This document shows positions 1 through 10,701 of a stretch of DNA of 64,000 nt, piece by piece. The notes beneath the pieces were generated by a model that saw nothing but the letters and a program-made list of their open reading frames with translations, did no database searches and was not told the origin of the DNA. The DNA is taken from the NCBI RefSeq assembly GCF_032362555.1, contig NC_083520.1, forward strand, positions 7,626,001-7,690,000, read 5' to 3'. Both the position numbers and the translations under genes were made by a program. This stretch comes from Amyelois transitella. Its lineage: Eukaryota; Arthropoda; Insecta; Lepidoptera; Pyralidae. Position 1 is the stretch's first letter, and each line of letters begins with the position of its first letter.

Positions 1-457
1 TAAGCATGAAAGCAGAATAAATGCAGTGGAAATGAGAGCGTTAAGGAGTATGATGGGTGTGAAATTGAGTGACAGGATAAGGAACAGCGTGATAAGGGAA
101 TGTTGTGATGTGAAAGAAGATGTAGTTACAGGAATAGAAAAGGGTATGTTAAGATGGTTCGGTCATGTGGAGAGGATGAATGAAAGCAGGTTGACTAAGC
201 AGATATACAAGGAGAGTGTGGAGGGAAAGGTCGGAGTGGGACCGACACCTAGACGAACGTATCTTGATCAAATTAAGGACGTTGTGGTAAAAGGTCAGGT
301 CAAAAGTACCCGAAACCGCCGAGCTTGTATGAAGAGAGTTATGAATGTGGATGAAGCGAAGGAAGTATGCAGAGATCGTGGCAAGTTGAAAGAGGTAGTC
401 TCTGCCTACCCCTCCGGGAAAGAGGCGTGATTTTATGTATGTACCTATGTAAATCAC
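1..457 (+). mobile_element. Non-LTR retrotransposon 3' fragment (LINE family A, copy 1)
   Basis: An open frame from 26 to 430 reads as the C-terminal end of a LINE reverse-transcriptase protein: a WFGHVERM motif, then a basic stretch, then an RDR...[11 protein letters not shown] tail. The frame is entered at the window edge and its first in-frame ATG is at 32, so this is a fragment and not a gene. The DNA after the stop codon ends in a TATGTATG-like tail. Shorter copies of the same 3' end occur at 2708-2770, 33898-34105, 39173-39222, 40246-40497 and 44229-44318. Different truncation points with a shared 3' end are the signature of target-primed reverse transcription. The exact clade cannot be set from this piece. 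Confidence 0.75.
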
Positions 458-628
458 AAACTTTTATTTATCTCTAAACCAACCATCTCTATGATATATC
501 ATCAACTTCTATATGAGACAGTCAATATATAAACCTTCAATATTGAGGGTTTGAAATAATTTTAATATTAATTGTAGCTTGTAGACAATTTGAACGAAAT
601 TAATTACTGAGTGCTGAGAGAATATAAA

Positions 629-718
629 CCTTCGGCTTCGGCTTCGGCCGAAGGTTGTGGCGATAGCCGATTAATCGGCTTCGGCTTCGGCTTCGGCCAA
701 AAATAGACCTTCGGTCGG
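629..718. repeat. TTCGGC hexamer repeat with palindromic centre
   Basis: Two blocks of tandem CTTCGG hexamers lie either side of a short palindrome (AGCCGATTAATCGGCT) in an otherwise AT-rich intron of CSN4. The first block also ends in an inverted copy of itself, so the segment can fold. It may be part of a small DNA transposon, but no clear terminal repeats or target duplication were found. Confidence 0.6.
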
Positions 719-869
719 ACACTACTAATAATATACATATAAACCTTACTCTTAAATCACTGTGATTGAACCTGGTAAATTGTTACTCAGAGGGAACCAC
801 TTTACTAATGGGCCAGAATGGACTAAATTCAAATTTCTGCTATAAAACCGAAAATATGATAATTTTCAG

Positions 870-3501
870 GAAGTTCATAGAAGCAGCTCAGAGGTACAAT
901 GAGCTCTCTTACCGCAACATCATACACGAGGATGAACGGATGACTTGTCTGAGGAATGCGCTCATCTGTACAGTTTTGGCTTCAGCTGGTAATTACAAAT
1001 CACATTCTTATTTACAAGCTATTTATTAACATCTTGGATAAACATATGTAATTAATTTTTTAAAGGCAACTGTTTTATTTATAAATAAATATGTATGTCC
1101 AGTTTTGGACATAGGCCTCTTCCAATGTTCTCCAATCCTGATTGTCTTGGGCAATCGACATAAAATCTCATCCCACATATCGAACAAAGTCGTCATTCCT
1201 TGCGGTTTTGTTAAATATATAAACCCTATTAATTCTTTCTTTCTACGAGGATTACAGTTCCACCTTCTGCCGCATTTGGCTCGCATAACTTCTTTCGTGA
1301 TAGCTAGTCTGAATTTACTAGCAATAGTGAACTTATCTACCCTGCAAAAATGTCTTGCACTTCATTGATGTATTGTATGGTTATCAGAAAAATATGCTAA
1401 CCTACCAAATTTCAATGCAAATTCGCCTTTATTACCGCGTGATAGAGTTCCATCCGTTTAATTATGTACAAACCAAGTAGAGATTAGATCTACCTTCAAC
1501 ACTTTCAGGCCAACAGCGTTCCAGAATGCTAGCGACTCTGTTCAAAGACGAGCGGTGTCAACAATTGCCAGCGTACTCCATCCTCGAGAAGATGTACCTG
1601 GACCGCATCATCCGCCGCTCGGAGCTTCACGAGTTCGAGGCGTTGATGCAGACACACCAAAAGGTACTGTTACAGCGGGGGCCACGATATGATTTTATAA
1701 CGGGGTACATATTTAGTTTTGGTTTGAAAAATTTATTAAGGACACTGATTTTCCTTTATTATCGCGTAAAAGATCTTACAAAACAATCAAAATTCAATAA
1801 AGTATAATTATTCTAAGAATTAGTTTATAATATAATAATGTCATATTTGATGTCTGAACAAGAATTCTAAACTGACTACTACGAGTAGAATACCGAGGTA
1901 TTACCACTTTTGGTATAAGGTGTCACTATCTTGCATCTTTACCAGTGATGTGAAACATCACCTTCACCATCAGCCCTAGCTGTCAAGGTGTTTCATGAAG
2001 GTTCTAATTTTTCCTCATAAGAACTACGATTTTTAATGTTAGGTATTTCTCAATTAGACACAACCATTTTTCTGAAGTTATGCACACAATCATATGACAG
2101 ATAAACAGTGAGGAAATTGCACTTTATTAGGATTAGCTACCAAGAGTACAGTCTCCTCCATTTCTGTTTTCGTAACCCCGAAAACCATCTCGTAACAATT
2201 CCCACTCTCCCAGGCGACGACATCTGACGGCTCCACGATCCTGGACCGCGCGGTGTTCGAGCACAACCTGCTGTCGGCCAGCAAGCTGTACAACAACATC
2301 ACGTTCGACGAGCTCGGCGCGCTGCTCGAGACGCCGCCCGCGCGCGCCGAGCGCATCGCCAGCCACATGATCAGCGAGGGCCGCATGAACGGGTACATTG
2401 ACCAGATCAGCTCCGTCGTTCACTTCGAGAGTAAGTGCACAGTTAAATAAATATATACGGAACAAATTGCACTGATTGAATAAGCCTCGATTTGACATAG
2501 AAAATTGTGTTACAAGATACTAATTCAACGATGCTATATTTCATAATATGATACTACTTATAACGATAAAAATCCAAGACCTTGTTCTTGGAAACTTCTG
2601 TGTCACAGACAAGCGTAGGTTCTGTCGCTGCGCCACAGAGGCCTTCAAATGAGTAACGTTTTTGGGTTCCAGTCTAGATCAAATTGTTAAATTTATATTG
2701 ATTTGGACGATGTAGTCTCTGCATACCCCTCTGGGATAAATGCGTGATTTCCTGTATGATTGTAACCTGTTGTGTGTGTATACCTTGAGTAAATAAATAA
2801 ATAAAGACCACGTATAAAACATCACATGAGCTCGTCACTTTTATCTACGTCTGCAGAGCAAAGTATGGCTTTGTAGAGAACGTCTACTCCACAAAAAAGC
2901 GGCAGAAAATGTGACTGACATCCCTTCCTATACGAAATTTCGCTGTCGGGCGAGATCTGCTATTGATGGAGTGCAAAACGCATCATATAATTTATTACTA
3001 GCTTTTGCCAGCGGTTTGCACATTTTGTATATTTTTTTAATACATAATAGATTCCTGCTTTAGCAAGCGCCACAGACGACAAAATTATGTTTATTTTTAT
3101 TGCACTTACTATTGTACTTTTCTGGCAAAAGAACCAGTATTAATGTACTGGTACCCATGATGTTACAGAATAATTACACATTTAACCAAGTTAAATTGTA
3201 ATCGCAGGCGGCATACTTTAACAGAGGCTTGAATGGATAGAAAATTTTCCATAAACCCTAATTTAGGTTCAGAATAGATCTAATATTTAGGAAAGCCCGT
3301 TTCTTTTTAAATATTTTCCATATACAAAATGTACACTAGTTTTATTATAGGTATATTGACTTTACAGCTCGCGAAATCCTGCCTCAGTGGGACAAGCAGA
3401 TCCAAAGCCTGTGCTACCAAGTGAACAGCCTTATAGAGAAGATTGCAGCTGCGGAGCCGGAGTGGATGGCCAAACTCATGGAGGAAGAGATGATACAATA
3501 G
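870..3501 (+). CDS. CSN4: COP9 signalosome complex subunit 4, 3' part (5' exons outside window)
   Basis: Subunit of the COP9 signalosome, the complex that removes NEDD8 from cullins and so regulates cullin-RING ubiquitin ligases. Four exons are seen: 870-988, 1509-1663, 2214-2430 and 3368-3501, with GT-AG borders and continuous phase. The translation follows human CSN4 closely: [39 protein letters not shown], then [20 protein letters not shown] of the PCI winged-helix region, and [20 protein letters not shown] at the C-terminal helices. The stop is TAG at 3499-3501. The N-terminal repeats, roughly 200 residues, must lie upstream of the window. Introns contain LINE and SINE scraps. The 3' end faces the VDAC gene. 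Identification is very secure. Confidence 0.95.
1060..1380 (-). mobile_element. LINE 3' fragment (different family) in a CSN4 intron
   Basis: Reverse-strand frame at about 1026-1286 ends with the pattern common at the 3' end of lepidopteran LINEs: a Trp-rich segment followed by DNA reading 'aggcctatgtccaaaactgg' on the minus strand. It is truncated and has no partner domain nearby. Confidence 0.5.
2580..2800. repeat. SINE head (reverse) followed by LINE family A tail
   Basis: 2585-2650 is, on the minus strand, a diverged copy of the tRNA-like head seen at 11068 (CTCTGTGGCGCAGCG... GCTTGTCTGTGACAC). 2708-2770 is a short plus-strand copy of the LINE family A tail (GTAGTCTCTGCATACCCCTC...GCGTGATTT). 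Both lie in the last CSN4 intron. Confidence 0.6.
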
Positions 3502-3536
3502 TCACGTTATTTTAAAATATACATAAACTTACGTGT

Positions 3537-3542
3537 AATAAA
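3537..3542 (+). terminator. CSN4: Poly(A) signal of CSN4
   Basis: AATAAA 36 bases after the CSN4 stop codon. A minus-strand AATAAAG at about 3885 is the probable VDAC signal, so the two convergent transcripts end some 300 bases apart. Confidence 0.7.
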
Positions 3543-4428
3543 GCTTTTCTTATTCTCATAAGATTTGTTATTTAAACATACCGTTGTAATGTCTACAATT
3601 GCTGTGTTCTTCCTCCTATATCCTCATCTCTCTGGAGAAGAGCCTGGAGCACAAAATATAAAAAGCTGTGTAAAAAGCAGGCAAAACACTATAAATTTTG
3701 AGTATGATGAAAAAATGTGTACCTTTGCTCTCTCATTTACATGCAATTGCCAAATGCAATTCTCATTTGCCAAATCTTTTCACACAATCAATACGTTTGA
3801 CGATAATAATTTAATAAAAATAAATCATAACATTGTAACTTAATAAAACAATCAAAAACGATATGTAATTCAAAGTTTAAATATCTTTATTAACATCTTA
3901 CTGAAACCAAAAATAAAAAATAAAACACATACACAAACGAAATATAAAACACTTCTCTATAGATACTGGACTTGGGGAAGCGGATCGCATCAGGTCTTCA
4001 CAATAAAACAAGTTAATGCTGATTGCAATAGACTAACCATGTTTATTTCCATTCAATCAATAACACACCACTGGTGCTTATTTACATTATAACTGAGTTC
4101 AAATTGTTGGGATCGAATAAAATTATTTTGCAAAAAAAAAGGATGCGTCAACGTCGCGTGCTTACAACAAACATACATACAATGTAATCTAATTTTAGGA
4201 AGTAAGCGCGTCCGCCTTTGAATGTATAAGTATTATAGATTGTACTGACGGCGCTCGTGAGATGAAAATTTTATATAGATGCGTTTAACGCAATCGAATT
4301 ACGCTAACAAGAACACTGAAGATACTACTTAAATTGATTTTGCTATATATGCTTCTTGACCGTCGTGTGACAGTAATGTGGCATTAGGTTTTATCTACAA
4401 GTCTAACAAGCCATGTGCTTGCTGCAGT

Positions 4429-7400
4429 CTAGGGCTCCAGCTCGAGGGCAAGGCCGACCTTGTGGCCGCCGGCGTTGAAGTTCTGGCCGTCGATAGCGGC
4501 AGACAATGTCAGGACCACGCCTATCAAACAAAACAAGTATGTAATCAGTGTTACAGTTCCGTTAGTCTACCGCCTAATTAAAGTATTTTCTTTACTCTAT
4601 CAGTCAAAACTTCATTACATTTTATTAAACATTTTTATGACATTAGTAAATAAGTCAAACCCTAAGAAATTACAGATAAGACGCAGATAAGATTGACGAT
4701 AAACAGAACAATGCAGATCATGTGACTGAAGAGCCAATAGAATTGAGGTGTATGAAATTTCACTATCTATTTTAGTTGACAAAAGAATGAATGGGAGTTG
4801 TTTATCATACAACAGTGATTGATCACCGGGTATTTGACACGTGGATCAAGTACGTCGTAAACTGATATTTGATGGATTAAACGTCTTAATGACCTGTCTA
4901 ACTTCATTGCAATATAACACCTATTTCTGCTAAACAGAGATCAACCCTGATAAATTCTAAGGTGAAAGACCTTACCAGGTTTCAACTTCTGTTGGTAGCC
5001 CAGTCCGATGAGAGACTTGTTGTTGACTTTAGCGTGCAGCGAGGTGTCGGCGTCGAGCGAGTACTTGCCGCCTACTCCGAACTGCGTCTCGGCAGAGCCC
5101 GAGGTCCACTTCATGCTGATGCCGCATTCGATCTTAGGAGACACCTTCTGGTAGATTGATCCACCGAATTCCTTGCCATTGTCACTGTGGACAGAAATTA
5201 CATTATATTATCTAAACATCAGAAACTAAACATTCAAGGAAAGATTCACTTACGAAAAAAAAGCAAAATGAAAAGGGATTTAGTCCCTGGCCGATCGCAT
5301 TGGGGTGAGCATAAGTCCTCTACTTAAACGAGTGGTTTAGTGCCTGCGTTAGTAGCGCCTATACGAATCTAATGTACTGAATACCTAAACAAATTTATAA
5401 AAAAAAAATACCTTTCATCGCTGGTTATATTTAATATTAGTTCATATTATGCGTAATATAACCAAAAGTGATATATTTTTAGCGTTAATAAAATGTCTGC
5501 TATCAAATGGTCGGACTTCGTCCGTACAAAGTCGAATAAAAATCTCATTGTTGGCGTAATCTGCTACCTCCTTGCAAATGACTGTATTAGTAAGTAGTAC
5601 TTACAAAAATAAAAAAATATATTTTTTCCTAAAGATGGAGTAAAATAAAAGTGATGACATGTTTATATATTACATAAACTACTCGTAATAGACAGGGCAG
5701 CTAATATTTAATAAGGACGAATCACATTTACAAAATTTTTAAAATACTAAAAACCCTATCAATAATGTGTACAATAAAGCTCTAATTAAAAATAATAATT
5801 TACGTCAACGAAACTACTCAAGAAAGATAGAACAAAAGGGAACTAACACCGCACATTAAGGCCAATGTCGCAAACTACACTGGCCTTAACTGGTTTATAT
5901 AATACAATGCAGAGGCGCGGGCAGCAAGCCCACTGAACTTGATCAATGTTCTACACTTCACTACTTTACACATTGGGCCAGTAATGATTTAAAATTTTGG
6001 CCGTGCGTTTCTGAGAAATAAAACATTTTATTATTAGGTTATTTATAAATTTTGCCCGCTCTGGCTCTGTCAAGGGGAACCCAGACAGTGGCGAGGGTTC
6101 AACCCACTAAAACACACATTCTATGTTTATCAGATTATCTGCACGAAACTTACGCTTTATTAAACTACTTCAAAGCGCCGAACAGACACCGCGGACTTAA
6201 GATCGTCTGCAAATCAACTAACTATTGCCCACCAAATATGCAGTTAACTGGTAAATGCTGACTCAATGTATTGGCCAGCAACCTGGCCAATGTGCACTGA
6301 GACTTTTATGTAACGCCACAAACTCAATATTAGTGAGTCATTGCAAAAATTTATTTTCATGATAAATGGCCTTGTTAAAAGACAATTGTACAATTATATT
6401 ATGTTAATAACTAGATGTATAAACTGAATGTTTAAAGAAATGGACAAATTGCTGTTATGTGAGCAATGATGTTTTACCAAGATACATACAAATACTTTTA
6501 AAACAGATACAAGTGCAAAGAAGAACAAATTTTAACCTAACAGAATAAGATACACAATAATACAGAATTTTGACTTTTAACCCTCGTTTTAAAGAGTCAG
6601 TCTGTACAGATACACTCTACTACAATAACTATTTATGAGTATTGTATAAAATGTAAGTTCACTGATACAAAATAGTGACCATAGTATAAAAATTTAAATG
6701 GTGCAACACACATTACAGTTTTGTAATATGATGCAACCCACCCTAAGTGAATATGAAACAAAGATTACTTACACATTAGTGTGGAGGTTGAATTCGTTAG
6801 TCTGGTATCCGAGAGCAAAGTTGTTCTTGGTGAGCTTGGCGTTCTTCGAGTCGAATTGTCCATGGATACCGGCCAGCCAGCCTTTGTGCTTCAGGACTGC
6901 AGCGGCATCCACCACAGGGCCCGCTCGGTCCAAGTCCAAGATTGTGTTCACTGCAACCTTGTCATTGGCGAATTGTGTCTTCAGTTTACCTGTCTTGCTC
7001 CTAAAAAATACCTCATGATTAGTTTTTAGTTTCTCTTTTTTACTCTACTCTACTACTCATGATTAGTTTTTAGTTTCAGTTTTACTCCATATGTAACAAC
7101 ATCATTAGGTCTTTACTACCAGAGGTGTAGATAAATCATTTAATTTTTTCAATGCCAATGAATTAAGAATTCTTCTTCTTTCCTGTTTTCCGCAATTAAA
7201 TATTTTTGTATGTATAAGCAATGTATGCTTATACATACAAAAATAAACAAACATTGGTATATACATTTATAAGGAGCTGAGGTATTTAGATTTGGCAAAA
7301 ACACCAACATCAATCCCTTGTTAGCCAAGAATAAAGAAAAAAAATTAAGATTTTGTTGACCTTATCATGCATATTGACCTGTTTCTCTGATAAATTGTTT

Positions 7401-8564
7401 TGTCATCAAAAGATTAATTTAAAACAATGAATTAAGAAGGTATTACTACAATTTGTATTTCATTCATCAGCCATAATATAATAATATGGCATACCTTGAA
7501 ACTAGTCACAAGTCTTTATCTCAAATTAGCACACTTGTTTACAAAGTGTGTGATATGCTACGTAAAGGGCAATAGTGCCAGTGTTTATTTATAGATTACA
7601 TCATTGTCAGAGTGAAAGCTCACTGTCAAACTTATGTCAACTCTTTGCTTTTAGGCCAAGTTTCAGGAAATCAAAGTGGTAAGCATCATTGGCTTGCTTG
7701 CCAAGGTCAGCAATGGGATGGGAATAGGCAGACACCTTGAACATGGCCTAAAAATATTTTAAATATTTGTCCGCATACCTACAGTCAGGCTTAACAGCAA
7801 CATACTATATTTCATGATTACCATTATCAAAATCCCTATCTCAATTTGTTGTCACAATTAAGTTTATACACATTTATATAATGTTGATAAGGTTTTTACC
7901 CTGTCTGTGGTGCGAATGTACCCTCCAACGTAACTTTCAGGCCTTTGGCGATCTTGTCCTGGATGGTGATGTCTGTGGCCAGTGTGTTGTCTGTGTTCCA
8001 TTTCTCTGTGAAGGTAAGACCATAGTCTTTCACAGCATATTTTGATGAAAGGCTGCCAAATACCTGAGAAAAAAGTTGAATGTTAAAATTATGCAGGTTA
8101 TAATGCAAAATATTTGTGCACTCAATAGAAGAAAAGCATATAAGAATTTTTAATTCTAATTAATAATTAATTCTTTTTATTTAACATCTTCATTGAACTT
8201 ATAAGTTATAGTTATATAGTTAAGTATAACTTATAAGTTCAAAGATGTTAAATTGGCTCTGTGGTAAAACCTACTGCTACAAAATAAAACTGTAACTGAA
8301 AAATATCACCTCTAGCTGGCTTTTACCTTATTTCTTGTTGTAATAAAAGTTAGCTCTTAGCATAAAAACCAATAATAACTATCTTACCTTTCCACTCTCC
8401 TGGTTGGAGACAATACCACTTGTGAACTCAACTCCAGATGCACTCTTTGTTTTGAGATCAAGTTTTATGAGGCCGAAGTGGTAGCCCTTGCTGAAGACAT
8501 CATTGGCCTTCTTGCTAAGATCAGCATAGAATGGGGTTGGTACAGATACTGGTGCTTCTGCCAT
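4429..8564 (-). CDS. VDAC: Voltage-dependent anion channel (mitochondrial porin)
   Basis: Beta-barrel channel of the outer mitochondrial membrane that passes ATP, ADP and other metabolites. Five coding exons on the minus strand: 8388-8564, 7900-8063, 6773-7000, 4976-5184 and 4429-4520; total 870 bases, about 289 aa against 283 in human VDAC1. Phase is continuous across all junctions. Visible family blocks: the N-terminal helix and start of barrel ([20 protein letters not shown]), [70 protein letters not shown] and the C-terminal [15 protein letters not shown]. The glycine-lysine stretch near SLIGLGY fits the family's nucleotide-binding motif. The ATG is preceded by a 3' splice site, so there is a 5' non-coding exon. 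A decayed duplicate of the first coding exon sits in intron 2. Identification is secure. Confidence 0.96.
7201..8250. repeat. Two hairpins in VDAC introns
   Basis: 7201-7220 and 7226-7245 are perfect 20-base inverted arms with a 5-base loop. 8182-8210 and 8225-8250 are 26-base arms differing by one 3-base insertion, with a 14-base spacer. The two hairpins are unrelated in sequence. Confidence 0.85.
7620..7750 (-). pseudogene. Decayed duplicate of VDAC first coding exon
   Basis: On the minus strand from the ATG at 7744 the frame reads [20 protein letters not shown], then [15 protein letters not shown] and a stop. It aligns with the real first exon ([28 protein letters not shown]) at protein and DNA level, with four codons lost in the middle and a further loss near the stop. 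Even the acceptor context before the ATG resembles that of the real exon. It lies in intron 2 in the same orientation. It has no usable donor, so it cannot replace exon 1. This is probably a fossil of a tandem duplication; tandem porin paralogues are known in Drosophila. Confidence 0.75.
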
Positions 8565-9187
8565 GGTCTAACAAAAAAAAAACATATTTAGTCATTTCTG
8601 AAATTAGTGCTATATTCTTAGTACTTATATGGGCTAATCACTAAAGTTGTATTATATACATTATATTTCAACATAATATTATTACAGAGGAATGATTTCT
8701 GTGAACGATGCCAGCTGTGTCAGGGTTAGCTTCCCCGTACCTAATTATTTACACGCCACATTAGAGAAGGAAGGTATTACATAACACACAAGCAATATGA
8801 CTAAGCTTACTTTATCAACTTGATACATGGTAAAGTTCGTTGTACTTTTACACACCTATATGTAAACTATCATGACCGTAAACTTGACCTTTAGGAAAAT
8901 GAGCTGAATTTGATCTCGAAAGGTAGAAACCACACGCGTCAAATCGACTGTAGCATGAGGAGGATTGCGCGTAAGATTTATAGTTTATGAATAAACCAAC
9001 AATTATTTTCATTTGTAGGTGAACGATTTGGTAATTTTACTAGTTTATTTAGTAAATAACAAAGATTATTCAATGACGTCGACGAGTTCAGTGGTCCCGG
9101 CTACGAAGTAGCATTATTAACCTAAATTTATTATAGCATCGCAGACTAAGAAAAAATAATATAACATTGCAAGGTAACAATACTTAC

Positions 9188-9290
9188 AAGGGTAAAGATT
9201 TATTCACAGATTGAACTAAAAACTGTGATTTATAGGCAAATAAATTGCCGAATCAGACGACCGCACCACACCACAAGACAATTTGAAGTT
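9188..9290 (-). promoter_or_regulatory. VDAC: Probable VDAC 5' non-coding exon and promoter side
   Basis: A strong minus-strand donor (GTAAGTA) at 9181-9187 follows a stretch without ATG that ends near a GC-richer segment (ACGACCGCACCACACC on the plus strand). An acceptor just before the VDAC ATG at 8564 would complete the intron. The upper limit of the exon is a guess. Confidence 0.5.
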
Positions 9291-10701
9291 TTTTAATTGA
9301 TCACCAGAGGGCGTAAATTTTGCTGTCAAACCGGAAATACGCTTATTGACAATAAGTCTAAAGTTTTAAACTTTATTATTATTATAATTGTTTCTGAAGA
9401 AAGTTAATGAAATATTAAAGATATGTTTAAACATATAAAATTTAATCAATTTTCTAATTTGTTTGATAGTAAAATTTAAAGAGTTATGAAGCTAAACCTT
9501 ACCTCTCAACTCAACTAAAAGCGCCTCAAAGTCAAAGTCTGTTTGACGTCTAGAAAATGAAAAGTGGCCTTGATTAAATAATTAGTCCACGAATTTAATA
9601 AAAAAATAAAGGAGAGGTCATTTCTCTATTTAGTTCATTACACTATTTCAGCAAACCAAGTTACCTTGCATGGAACTCTATTACACGGTAGTAGAGGCCA
9701 ATTTACAATAAATTCATCATACTACTACTAATTTCTGTACATTTGAACTTGAGAAGTACTCAAGTTTTTATTAGTGAAACTTAGGTTAAGGTAAAACATA
9801 TTGCATGATAACCGTCGCGACGCTTACACATTGTTGGGTATTCTATTCTTTACTCAGGTGTATAAGAGGTTACTCTTAAAATATCTATGATTCTATGAAG
9901 ACTCGTGAGACTTAACTTTGGCATAGTGGCTACACCCAAATAACATTTCATTTTGTTTATATTTCTATGGTCTTTAATTTATAATCGAGTTGCGTTTATC
10001 CATGATGGATTCGTCTTTCCATTTTGTCCTGTTCATTGTCATGAAAATGATGATAAACAATCTCACTCTATAAAGCACGGCCATTAAATTGTTTTTCTAG
10101 TTTATTACGCATTTTTGCCGTCTTTCGTATGCACGCACCTTCACGCACATATTTGGGGTACCTAATCTGTGTTCTTAAGTGACATAATAATTGTGATCAT
10201 CCTTGTTACTTTTTCTCAATTTACCCATGTGATGTAATTTAATTTACATAGTTATAATTTCTAAATATATGTCGGCATTATTGCAGCGATATTTACGATG
10301 GTCATTCTATGTTATAGCTTTTCTAATGTATACTAATATTATGAAGCTGTAGAGTTTGTTTGTTTGAACGCGCTAATCTCAGGAACTACTGGTTCGAATT
10401 GTAAAATTCTTTTTGTGTTGAATATCGAGGAAGGCTTTAGGCTATATAACATCACGCTGCAACTATTAGGAGTGAATAAATAATGGAAAATGTGAAAAAA
10501 AACGGGAAAAATTATTTATCCTTGAGGGCTTCATTGATGCCCAAAATAACTATTCCAAGCGGACGAAGTCGCGGGCACAGCTAGTTTATTTATATTCAAA
10601 CATTTTTCATATTGACTAAGTTATAAGTTTAAAAAATAAGCAATCAAATCATTTATTATAAAAAACATTTGTGGTTATGTAAACAAAAAAGAGATACTTA
10701 C
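9291..10701. other. AT-rich intergenic stretch with one repeat
   Basis: No convincing exon was seen on either strand between the VDAC leader exon and the next minus-strand exon. The only recognisable feature is the interspersed repeat at about 10325-10592. Confidence 0.5.
10325..10592 (+). repeat. Interspersed repeat ending in GCGGGCACAGCTAGT
   Basis: The stretch opens with TACTAATATTATGAAGCTGT and ends with GGACGAAGTCGCGGGCACAG then CTAGT. The same opening and ending are found at 60395-60602. Endings of the CTAGT type and the lack of terminal inverted repeats fit non-autonomous Helitron-like or LINE-derived lepidopteran repeats; the class is not settled here. Confidence 0.6.

Noticed and set aside
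2133-2498. Minus-strand protein of 121 aa
   Set aside because: It is the antisense of a GC-rich CSN4 exon, with no family features.
3565-3843. 92-aa ORF starting with a hydrophobic stretch after CSN4
   Set aside because: It lies between the CSN4 poly(A) signal and the VDAC 3' end, with AT-driven composition and no conserved pattern; the possible signal-peptide look is weak.
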